Part shown: positions 56,983-64,000 of the stretch, in pieces
Layout of the letters: each line of letters opens with the position of its first letter
Numbering within the stretch: the first letter of the stretch is position 1
Source: Phytoamicus setariae
GTDB lineage: Bacteria; Pseudomonadota; Alphaproteobacteria; Rhizobiales; Rhizobiaceae
Assembly: GCF_016722925.1 (NCBI RefSeq)
Contig: NZ_JAEQNC010000004.1
Coordinates: forward strand, 1-64,000
Direction: 5' to 3'
DNA length: 64,000 nt
The notes under the pieces: model-generated
Told to the model about the DNA's origin: nothing
Seen by the model: the letters and a program-made list of their open reading frames with translations, nothing else
The model's database searches: none
Made by a program: the position numbers and the translations under genes

Positions 56983-57828
56983 TTGACCGAAACCCTGCAC
57001 GCACTGGCGATAATGCCGTTTCCTAACATCGATCCGGTCGCCTTTTCCATCGGCCCGATGGAGATCAAGTGGTACGGCATTTCCTACGTGGTCAGCATTC
57101 TGCTCGGCTGGTTTTACGCCCGCAAGATTCTTTCGACACCAAGGCTCTGGCGCAACAACCAGCCCGCAATGACGCTCACCGACATCGATGATTTCGTCTT
57201 CTGGGCCGCAATAGGCATCGTATTGGGCGGCCGTATCGGCTACATCCTCTTCTACGACTTCGCCAACGTTATCGCCAATCCGCTAAGGGCGCTGGAAATC
57301 TGGAACGGCGGCATGTCCTTTCACGGCGGCATCACCGGCACCACAATCGCCATGATCCTGTTCGCCCGCAAACGCGGTATCTCCATGTGGTCGCTATTCG
57401 ATGTGGTTGCTACGGTTTGCGTGACCGGTCTGTTTCTCGTCCGCATCGCCAATTTCATCAACGGCGAACTCTGGGGCAAGGTGACAGATCTACCCTGGGG
57501 CGTGATCTTTCCGGGCCAAGAGCCTTTCACACGCCATCCAAGCCAGCTTTACGAGGCCGGCCTCGAAGGCCTGGCGACCGGCCTGATCCTCGCGTTTCTG
57601 GTGTTCTACCGCGGTGGCCTCAAGACGCCGGGCTATGTGGCCGGCGCCTTCGTCAGTCTCTATGCGCTGTCGCGTATATCGGTAGAATTTGTCCGCCAGC
57701 CGGACCCGCAGCTCGGCTACCTCCTGGGTGGCTGGCTGACCATGGGCATGTTGCTGTCGATCCCCATGCTGTTGCTCGGCATTTGGGCGATGTGGCGGGC
57801 TCGCGCCGCGTCCCCGGCAACGACCTGA
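56983..57828 (+). CDS. lgt: Phosphatidylglycerol:prolipoprotein diacylglyceryl transferase
   Basis: Inner-membrane enzyme that attaches diacylglycerol to the lipobox cysteine of prolipoproteins. The 281 residues have about seven membrane segments and the family landmarks [48 protein letters not shown] and [14 protein letters not shown] start at 56983 with GGAG nine bases upstream is chosen. ATG 57013 is possible but has no ribosome site. The next gene starts eight bases after its stop. Confidence 0.95.
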   Translation: MTETLHALAIMPFPNIDPVAFSIGPMEIKWYGISYVVSILLGWFYARKILSTPRLWRNNQPAMTLTDIDDFVFWAAIGIVLGGRIGYILFYDFANVIANPLRALEIWNGGMSFHGGITGTTIAMILFARKRGISMWSLFDVVATVCVTGLFLVRIANFINGELWGKVTDLPWGVIFPGQEPFTRHPSQLYEAGLEGLATGLILAFLVFYRGGLKTPGYVAGAFVSLYALSRISVEFVRQPDPQLGYLLGGWLTMGMLLSIPMLLLGIWAMWRARAASPATT

Positions 57829-57835
57829 GGCAACC

Positions 57836-58933
57836 ATGACCACGCCGCTGGCCGACAAGATCAAGGCGATCATCCGTCAGAACGGACCGATCAGCATTAC
57901 CGATTACTTCGCACTGTGCCTGGCAGATCCAGAATATGGATACTACAAGACCCGCGAGCCTTTCGGTCGGCGTGGCGATTTCATCACCGCCCCGGAAGTC
58001 AGCCAGCTGTTCGGCGAGATGATCGGCGTCTTCCTCGTGCAGGCCTGGCAGAAGCACCTGAAGCCGCAGCGAGCCATAAGGATCGCCGAGATCGGCCCCG
58101 GCCGGGGCACGATGATGGCGGACATATTGCGCGTGATCTCCCGACTCGCTCCCGAACTCTATCAAGGTGCCACGGTGCACATGGTGGAAACCAGCGCCAA
58201 GCTGACAGCCCTGCAGGCCGAGACGCTTGCCGCCCATACCGGCAAGATCAGCTGGCATGAAAGCTTCGACGAGGTGCCCGACGGCTTCCTGCTGCTTGCC
58301 GCCAACGAGTTTTTCGATGCGGTACCGATACGCCAGTTCGTCAGGACATCGACAGGCTTCTGCGAGCGGCTCGTGGGCATGGATGAACATGGCGACCTGG
58401 CATTCGCGGCCGGATACGGCACTGTCGATCCTTCGCTCTTGCCAATGGGGTATCGGGAGGTGGGGCTCGGCACAATTGCCGAAGTCGCCCCTGCCCGCAG
58501 CGCCATCATGCAGATGATTTCCGATCGGCTGTTTGCCAATGGCGGAACGGGTCTGTTCATCGACTACGGAAACCTCACGCCAGGTTTCGGCGATACGCTG
58601 CAGGCCGTGCTCGACCACCGCTTCGATCCGGTTCTTGCCAATCCCGGCCTAGCCGATCTGACCAGCCACGTCGATTTTGCTCCGCTTGCCGAAACCGCCC
58701 GCGCCCGCTCCATCCATATCAACGGCATGATGAGCCAGGGAGAGTTCCTGCTGGGCCTCGGAATCGCCGAACGCGCCGGCTCGCTTGGCCGCGACAAGGA
58801 TGCCGCCCAACAGGACGCCATTCGCGCCGCCATCACCCGTCTGGTCGGCGCAAATGAGGGTGAAATGGGCGCTCTGTTCAAGGTGCTCGCGGTATCGAGC
58901 CCGGCAGTAGAACTTCCTCCATTTGTGCTCTGA
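57836..58933 (+). CDS. Class I SAM-dependent methyltransferase, NDUFAF7-like (DUF185)
   Basis: A 365-residue methyltransferase-fold protein. It has the family opening (ITDYFALCLADPEYGYYKTR), GDFITAPEVSQLFGEM and the SAM motif IRIAEIGPGRGTMMADILR. Mitochondrial NDUFAF7 methylates an arginine of a complex I subunit; bacterial relatives are likely protein arginine methyltransferases, substrate unproven. It lies between lgt and pgeF, eight bases after lgt, an order common in alphaproteobacteria. Confidence 0.92.
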   Translation: MTTPLADKIKAIIRQNGPISITDYFALCLADPEYGYYKTREPFGRRGDFITAPEVSQLFGEMIGVFLVQAWQKHLKPQRAIRIAEIGPGRGTMMADILRVISRLAPELYQGATVHMVETSAKLTALQAETLAAHTGKISWHESFDEVPDGFLLLAANEFFDAVPIRQFVRTSTGFCERLVGMDEHGDLAFAAGYGTVDPSLLPMGYREVGLGTIAEVAPARSAIMQMISDRLFANGGTGLFIDYGNLTPGFGDTLQAVLDHRFDPVLANPGLADLTSHVDFAPLAETARARSIHINGMMSQGEFLLGLGIAERAGSLGRDKDAAQQDAIRAAITRLVGANEGEMGALFKVLAVSSPAVELPPFVL

Positions 58934-59043
58934 GAGTTGACTCGGGCAAACGACCTCTGCCAACATCCCCGCAACTTGTGGCCGTTGCACCCCGAAAATC
59001 CGGGGTTTCCGTCCGAATCATCGTTGAAAGGCTACCGCCGATC

Positions 59044-59844
59044 ATGACCCTCGCGTCACAAACCAGCCTCTCGCCAATCCTCAGCCCGCTTCTCGAACAG
59101 GCCGCCCCCAGCGGCATCCGGCACGGTTTTTTCGGCCGGCAGGGCGGAGTGTCCACAGGCATCTATCGGGGCCTCAATGTCGGCACCGGCTCCAACGACC
59201 TGCCCGAACACATCCATGAAAACCGCGCGCGCGTGGCGGGCTGGTTCAATGCCGAACCCTGGCACCTGTCGACGCTTTATCAGGTCCACTCTCCCGACGT
59301 CGTCACTGTCGAGACGCCAGACCAAGTTAACAGGCCGAAAGCCGACGGACAGGTGACGGCAACGCCGGGTGTGGCGCTCGGCATCTTGACCGCCGACTGC
59401 GGCCCGGTACTGTTTGCCGATCCCGAAGCCCGCGTAGTCGGGGCCGCGCATGCCGGCTGGAAAGGCGCCTTCGACGGTGTGCTGGAAAACACGATCGAAG
59501 CCATGGTTCGCCTCGGCGCGAACCGAAATCGCATCAAGGCCAGCCTCGGACCGTCGATATCGCGGCGAAGCTACGAGGTCGGGCCGGAGTTCGTGGAACG
59601 CTTTCTGACCCGCGATGCCTCCTGGGCACGTTTCTTCGGCCCTTCGGAGAAGCACGGCCATAGCATGTTCGACCTGCCGGCGCTGACGATCAGCCGCCTG
59701 CAAGCGGCCGGCATCGAGGCTGAAAACCTGGATATCTGCACCTATGCCGATGAAGACCGGTTCTTTTCCTATCGCCGGACGACCCATCGGCAGGATCCGG
59801 ACTACGGCAGGCAGATATCAGCAATCATGATCGGGGAGTTCTAG
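59044..59844 (+). CDS. pgeF: Peptidoglycan editing factor PgeF (laccase-domain/YfiH family)
   Basis: A 266-residue YfiH/LACC1-type protein. Conserved metal-site segments are STLYQVHSPDVVTV, LTADCGPVLFAD, AAHAGWKGAFDGVLE and SISRRSYEVG, ending in YRRTTHRQDPDYGRQ. PgeF limits misincorporation of serine into peptidoglycan in E. coli, and relatives have purine nucleoside phosphorylase activity. ATG 59044 gives the family length. The M24 gene starts three bases after its stop, so the two are coupled. Confidence 0.93.
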   Translation: MTLASQTSLSPILSPLLEQAAPSGIRHGFFGRQGGVSTGIYRGLNVGTGSNDLPEHIHENRARVAGWFNAEPWHLSTLYQVHSPDVVTVETPDQVNRPKADGQVTATPGVALGILTADCGPVLFADPEARVVGAAHAGWKGAFDGVLENTIEAMVRLGANRNRIKASLGPSISRRSYEVGPEFVERFLTRDASWARFFGPSEKHGHSMFDLPALTISRLQAAGIEAENLDICTYADEDRFFSYRRTTHRQDPDYGRQISAIMIGEF

Positions 59845-59846
59845 CC

Positions 59847-60998
59847 ATGGCACTGCATTTTTCTAGGGACGAGTTTGCCTCCCGGCTGGAACTCCTGAAG
59901 GTGCGGATGAAGGAGGAAAAACTCGACGCCCTCCTGATCTTCGCGCAGGAAAGCATGTATTGGCTGACCGGCTACGACACCTTCGGCTACTGTTTCTTCC
60001 AGAGCCTTGTGGTCAAGGCCGATGGCCAGATGGTTCTGTTGACCCGCTCGGCCGACCTCAGGCAGGCACGCCACACATCGATCATCGAGGACATCCGTAT
60101 CTGGGTCGATCGCGCCAGCGCCGACCCCGCAGTGGATTTGAAGAACGTTCTGATGGATCTGGACCTGCTCGGCGCGCGCATCGGCGTCGAATACGATACG
60201 CACGGCCTGACCGGCAGGAATACCCGACTGCTCGACAACCAGTTGACGAGTTTCGGCACGATTGTGGACGCCTCCCTGGTCATCAGCCACCTCCGCCTTG
60301 TGAAAAGTGCCGCTGAGATCGAGTATGTCGAGAGAGCCGCTGCCCTTTCCGACGATGCGCTCGATGCAGCCCTATCGCTGATCAAGCCAAGCGCCAACGA
60401 ATCCGATATCCTCGCAGCGATGCAGGGGGCAATCTTGTCAGGTGGCGGCGACTATCCCGCCAACGAGTTCATTCTCGGCTCCGGCGCAGATGCCCTGCTC
60501 TGCCGCTACAAATCCGGGCGACGCAATCTCGATCCGGCCGACCAGCTGACACTGGAATGGGCCGGTGTGTTTGCGCACTATCACGCACCGATGATGCGCA
60601 CCGTCGTGATCGGTCAGCCGACCGATCACCAGAAGCAGCTCTATGCTGCGTCGCGGGACGCCATCGAAGCGATCGAACTGGTGCTGACACCGGGCAACAC
60701 GTTCGGCACAGTCTTCGACACGCATGCAAGGATCATGGATGAGCGGGGGCTTGCGCGCCACCGGCTGAATGCCTGCGGCTATTCGGTCGGCGCGCGGTTT
60801 TCACCGTCATGGATGGAGCACCAGATGTTCCATGCCGGCAACTCCGAGCCAATCCTGCCGGGCATGACGTTGTTCGTCCATATGATCATCATGGACTCCG
60901 ATACCGGTACTGCCATGACGCTGGGCCAGACCTACCTGACAACGTCAGACGCGGTCAAAAGCCTGACGCGCCATAGCCTCGACATGATTGCAGTGTGA
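59847..60998 (+). CDS. M24 (Xaa-Pro peptidase/creatinase) family protein lacking the metal ligands
   Basis: A 383-residue protein: a creatinase N-terminal domain (about 10-150; ALLIFAQESMYWLTGYDTFG) and a pita-bread C-terminal domain. The five residues that bind two metals in aminopeptidase P are absent. The Asp/Asp segment reads LEWAGVFAHYHAPMMRT, the His segment CGYSVGARFS, the first Glu segment PGMTLFVHMI and the second TLGQTYL. It therefore resembles metal-free members such as creatinase and hydrolyses a non-peptide C-N bond if it is an enzyme. AGCC lies before ATG 59847. It follows pgeF closely. Confidence 0.88.
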   Translation: MALHFSRDEFASRLELLKVRMKEEKLDALLIFAQESMYWLTGYDTFGYCFFQSLVVKADGQMVLLTRSADLRQARHTSIIEDIRIWVDRASADPAVDLKNVLMDLDLLGARIGVEYDTHGLTGRNTRLLDNQLTSFGTIVDASLVISHLRLVKSAAEIEYVERAAALSDDALDAALSLIKPSANESDILAAMQGAILSGGGDYPANEFILGSGADALLCRYKSGRRNLDPADQLTLEWAGVFAHYHAPMMRTVVIGQPTDHQKQLYAASRDAIEAIELVLTPGNTFGTVFDTHARIMDERGLARHRLNACGYSVGARFSPSWMEHQMFHAGNSEPILPGMTLFVHMIIMDSDTGTAMTLGQTYLTTSDAVKSLTRHSLDMIAV

Positions 60999-61078
60999 AA
61001 TTTCGATCCGGAATTGACAGACAACGCCAGAGGATGTTCAAAGTCTTGCACGAAAAACGGAGCCGGGAGACGGAAATC

Positions 61079-61816
61079 ATGCGCGCGCATCCATCGAGAT
61101 TTGCCGCGGCAATGCTTCTGTTTGTTCTGGCCGGCTGCAATACCACAGATGCGTTGACGCCGCAGGCCGACATACCCAACGCCAGCAATCAAGACCAGCA
61201 GAACAACGCTGCTTCCGATGGTCAAACGGTTCAGAACGATGTTGCTGACAACACCACGCAACCGATGAACCAGGTCGCCACCAACGGTCGTGCACCGCAG
61301 AATACGCTGGAAGCACAGGCGCAAGCTCTCGAGCGCGGCGAGGAGAACCCGTCGCTGACCAGAAGCGAAAACACATCGCTGGGTGCCAACCTCTACAAAT
61401 CCAACAGCGAAGCCAAGCCGGTCAGCAGCCTCTACGCCGCCAACACCGCCAAGGGTTCGATACGCTTCCTGCCGATCATCGGCGCCCCCGTTCAAGCCGT
61501 GACGCCGCTTTCCAAGGAACTCGGTAACACAGCACGTTCGAATGGCCTGTCGATAAAGCCGTCGAGCGACGCTTCGGCGGAACACGTACTCAAGGGCTAT
61601 CTCTCCGCATTCAGCGACGGCAAGAACGTCACTGTCGTCTATGTCTGGGATATCCTCGACAATGGCGGTGCTCGCCTGCATCGAATTCAGGGCCAACAGT
61701 CGGTACCGGGAAAAAGCTCCGACGCCTGGGCTTCCGTCCCCCCCGAACTGATGCAGCAGATTGGTGTCGAAACCATCGCCGAATACATCAAGTGGAAGGA
61801 CGCGCGGCAGGGTTGA
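61079..61816 (+). CDS. Predicted lipoprotein of unknown function
   Basis: A 245-residue protein with a lipoprotein signal (lipobox LAGC, Cys20) made at ATG 61079; an earlier start at 60995 would put the signal too far inside. The segment after the lipobox is low-complexity, rich in N, Q, D and T (about 25-110). The C-terminal half (about 120-240) looks folded (KGSIRFLPIIGAPVQAVTPL, then TVVYVWDILDNGGARLHRI). Lgt, encoded 3.2 kb upstream, would process it. No family recognised with certainty. Confidence 0.82.
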   Translation: MRAHPSRFAAAMLLFVLAGCNTTDALTPQADIPNASNQDQQNNAASDGQTVQNDVADNTTQPMNQVATNGRAPQNTLEAQAQALERGEENPSLTRSENTSLGANLYKSNSEAKPVSSLYAANTAKGSIRFLPIIGAPVQAVTPLSKELGNTARSNGLSIKPSSDASAEHVLKGYLSAFSDGKNVTVVYVWDILDNGGARLHRIQGQQSVPGKSSDAWASVPPELMQQIGVETIAEYIKWKDARQG

Positions 61817-61984
61817 CCGACGCGTCCCGTCCATTGAGACATCGATAAGATCAGCGACTGGTGCGCGCCTTCGCGCCGTCAAGCACAAAAGATTTTCTAC
61901 CCGTTAACATTGTCCTAATCTTGCCAATGTGCGTGTTTAGAAGCGCGAGCCAAGGGGCACACGGCATTATGGAGCTGAGCAAAC

Positions 61985-63847
61985 GTGACGGAACTAACAG
62001 TCAAGAATGACACCGCGACCGGTGCGGCGATCATCGAAATCAAAGGGCTGACGACCAGCGATATGCGCTTTCGGCTTTGCGACCTTTCGGCCGACAAGTA
62101 TCTCGGCAAACGTGGGTGGACAAAGCAGCCAGCCAATCTGCCCGCCAGGGTCTCGTTTTCCGAGGACCTTGTTACACTGACGCTCGAGCCCGAGACGGCC
62201 AATCGCATCGTTGAACGAGCCAGTCTGACCCTGGAGCAGCCGACGTCAGGCTTTCGAGAGACATTCGTCTGGCCCGAAGCCGAAATCCCGGTGCTGTCCA
62301 GCGAGGACCTCCCCCCTCTGGTTCCATTCCCCGAAACCTCACCTGCCGTGTTGCCCGACCTTTCAGCCGAGCCTGCCGTCGACGTGGAGAAACCGGCAGA
62401 GCCCGCGATGGCAATACCAGCACGTGAGCCGGAAGAAGCCACTGTTACCGATGACGAAGTTCGTCGCCCCGATTTCTCCGGTCTCGTGCTGGAAGATCCC
62501 GGACATTCGTCGTGGTTGCCGACAGCGGTCGCAGCCGCACTGTTTTTCTTGCTGGGTATCGGGCTCTCCTATCTCTGGCTCGGTTCCGGTGAACAGGAGC
62601 GCATGCAAACCATCGCCAAGGCTGCTGAAGTTCAACAGCACAAAGTTGGCGATCTGAGTGCCGCACGAGACGCTGCACTGAAAGCAGTTGCCGACAAGGA
62701 AAGCGCGCTGCGCGACCTCAAGCAGAAGCTGACCACGGCAAGGGCAGAAGTCGCGACCATGCGGAATGAGGGCGGCAAACAAGCCGACGCGCGGGTTGTG
62801 GAGCTGACGGCGACGGTCGATACATTGACGGAAGCCCGCGACGAAGCCCTCAAGGCCGTTGCAGACAAGGATGCGACCGTCAAGGATCTCGAGGAGAAAT
62901 TGTCGACTGCCACGGCGGAAATCGAAGCCGGCAAGCAACAGGCCGGCAAGGCTGCTGAAGAACAACAGGCAGCATTGTCGGAGAAAACCGATACGTTGTC
63001 CGCTGCACTCGACAAGGCCAAGGCAGACATCGCTGAACGCGACCAGACACTCAGGGACACGCAGGCCAAGCTTTCGGTCGCCAATGTTCAGATCGATGCC
63101 CTGAAGGGTGTTGCAGGCAAGGCTACCGCGGTCGACCTTGAAAAGGCTTCGCTGGAAGACCGGATTGCCCAGCTGACCGCGGATCTCGATGCTGCAGCCA
63201 AGACTGTCGCCGCCAATGAGAAGGCCGCCGCCGACGCTAACCAAAAGCTCAAGGCCAGCGATGAACGGCTTGCGACGATGACTGCAGAGCGACAGAACGA
63301 CCCCGGCAGTGCATCAACCGGCGCCGATCAGGACGAAGCTGCGGCGCAGTTGAAGAAAGAGCGGGACATCTACGAGCAGGAACTGGAAAAGCTGACCCAG
63401 AATTTCACCGTTCTGAAGAAGGAAAAGGTCGAGCTGGAACAGCAGATCGCAACCCTGCGCAAGGACATCCAGGGGGCAAAGAACCCTGCAACTGACCAAG
63501 CCGGGCAGGCTCAGGTGGCCAGCGTCTGGGGCGCGACTGCCATCGACGACAGTGGTGCGATTTTCGCCGTCAGCAACCAGGCAACGAAAAAGGCAGCACA
63601 AAACGGCGCGGCAGCCAAGTGCCAAAGCCAGTCGGGCTTTGGCTGCATGCCACTGACGGCCTACCGCAACAGCTGCTTCAGCGTCGCCCGGTTCGAAGGC
63701 GAAGGCCCGGCAATCGACAACTACGCCTTCTCGACCGATTCGAACTGGAAGCGCTCTGCTGCCGAGGCGTTGGGGCGTTGCGAGCGGATGGGGCAGGCTT
63801 GCACCGTGCGTTTCACCGCCTGCTCTCCGGAAAACCTGTCGAAGTAA
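61985..63847 (+). CDS. Large coiled-coil membrane protein with C-terminal DUF4189-like domain
   Basis: A 620-residue protein in four parts. Residues 1-100 are a soluble N-terminal domain with no family I know. Residues 105-170 are a Pro/Glu-rich linker. A single membrane segment lies at 177-199 (LPTAVAAALFFLLGIGLSYL). A long Ala/Lys/Glu/Asp coiled coil (about 205-515) with internal repeats (EALKAVADK, ALKAVADKE) follows. The last 95 residues resemble DUF4189 (VWGATAIDDSGAIFAVSN, and paired cysteines in GFGCMPL and MGQACTVRFTAC). The C-terminal side is probably periplasmic. It starts at GTG 61985 with GGAG ten bases upstream. Function unknown. Confidence 0.82.
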   Translation: MTELTVKNDTATGAAIIEIKGLTTSDMRFRLCDLSADKYLGKRGWTKQPANLPARVSFSEDLVTLTLEPETANRIVERASLTLEQPTSGFRETFVWPEAEIPVLSSEDLPPLVPFPETSPAVLPDLSAEPAVDVEKPAEPAMAIPAREPEEATVTDDEVRRPDFSGLVLEDPGHSSWLPTAVAAALFFLLGIGLSYLWLGSGEQERMQTIAKAAEVQQHKVGDLSAARDAALKAVADKESALRDLKQKLTTARAEVATMRNEGGKQADARVVELTATVDTLTEARDEALKAVADKDATVKDLEEKLSTATAEIEAGKQQAGKAAEEQQAALSEKTDTLSAALDKAKADIAERDQTLRDTQAKLSVANVQIDALKGVAGKATAVDLEKASLEDRIAQLTADLDAAAKTVAANEKAAADANQKLKASDERLATMTAERQNDPGSASTGADQDEAAAQLKKERDIYEQELEKLTQNFTVLKKEKVELEQQIATLRKDIQGAKNPATDQAGQAQVASVWGATAIDDSGAIFAVSNQATKKAAQNGAAAKCQSQSGFGCMPLTAYRNSCFSVARFEGEGPAIDNYAFSTDSNWKRSAAEALGRCERMGQACTVRFTACSPENLSK

Positions 63848-63856
63848 GCGAGCCGG

Positions 63857-64000
63857 TCACGGTGTCGTCGCACTCGATAGCCCTAGCCGCTTCAACTCGT
63901 TCTTCAAAACCTTCCCCGCGCCGCTGCGGGGAAGGTTTTCAATCCGAACATAGTCCCTTGGTATCTTGTAGCGGGCGATCAGCCCTGCACAATGCGCCAC
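63857..64000 (-). CDS. C-terminal end of an AMP-binding acyl-CoA ligase (partial)
   Basis: The last 47 codons of a gene that enters from the right edge: ...RYKIPRDYVRIENLPRSG, then AGKVLKNELKRL, ending SSATTP. This is the C-terminal motif of acyl-CoA synthetases of the FadD/4-coumarate ligase kind, including the catalytic lysine of GKVLK. Substrate cannot be judged. It converges with the DUF4189 gene, nine bases from its stop, and an AACCTTCCCCGC/GCGGGGAAGGTT inverted repeat lies within it (63910-63939). Confidence 0.85.
   Translation of the reverse strand: MAHCAGLIARYKIPRDYVRIENLPRSGAGKVLKNELKRLGLSSATTP

Noticed and set aside
63910-63939. Inverted repeat AACCTTCCCCGC/GCGGGGAAGGTT as a terminator for the DUF4189 gene
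   Set aside because: It lies inside the coding end of the acyl-CoA ligase and encodes its conserved NLPRSGAGKVL region. It might still act as a terminator, but coding explains it.

Overview
The window is chromosomal DNA of an alphaproteobacterium, almost certainly of the family Rhizobiaceae (Rhizobium, Neorhizobium, Agrobacterium or Sinorhizobium relatives). This is inferred from the gene set and order: rpoD, tdh-kbl, dnaG-yqeY, carA, carB, greA-lpsB and trxB-lsrB-AbcR-aatA. It also rests on a RIME-type palindromic element, a BA14K protein, a CyaC-like redox cyclase and GC-rich coding sequence. About 63 protein genes, three small RNA genes and one mosaic repeat are supported. No tRNA, rRNA, insertion sequence, phage or CRISPR array was found.

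Layout. Bases 1-13,000 hold the primary sigma factor gene rpoD, a small RTX protein, the threonine-degradation pair tdh/kbl with two flavoenzymes, a cold-shock gene followed by two small charged proteins that start at TTG, and dnaG-yqeY. Bases 13,000-28,300 hold carA, efflux proteins (MATE, MFS), a zinc metallopeptidase, a divergent DUF2306/LytTR pair, a chemoreceptor, carB, a PPK2 kinase and small stand-alone domains. Bases 28,400-32,800 form an envelope block: greA behind a probable attenuator, the LPS-core mannosyltransferase lpsB, an unrecognised sugar-transferase-like protein and a phosphoethanolamine transferase. Bases 32,800-41,100 hold two TRAP-transporter membrane subunits without a binding protein, a CyaC-type adenylate cyclase, trxB, the LysR regulator lsrB/vtlR, three tandem AbcR (alpha-r15) small RNA genes and aatA. 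Bases 41,300-51,000 hold an EAL protein, duplicated PQQ-dependent sugar dehydrogenases, DUF1176/DUF3052, a DMT permease, a second cold-shock gene, BA14K, a metallo-hydrolase and ilvE. Bases 51,200-64,000 hold a MarR-response regulator-histidine kinase operon, a phosphatase, csaA, YbjN-proC, ubiK, the lgt-methyltransferase-pgeF-M24 run, a lipoprotein, a large coiled-coil DUF4189 membrane protein and the end of an acyl-CoA ligase gene.

The most interesting region is 39,040-39,775. Here the AbcR locus, described as a pair in several relatives, carries three copies in direct repeats of about 277 bp. Each copy has its own promoter and terminator, and each has the same short dyad at the same place upstream of the -35 box, just downstream of lsrB/vtlR, the known kind of regulator for this locus. 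AbcR RNAs repress many nutrient-uptake genes by masking ribosome binding sites. The nearby redox genes (cyaC-like, trxB, lsrB) suggest a sensing neighbourhood, but that link is inference.
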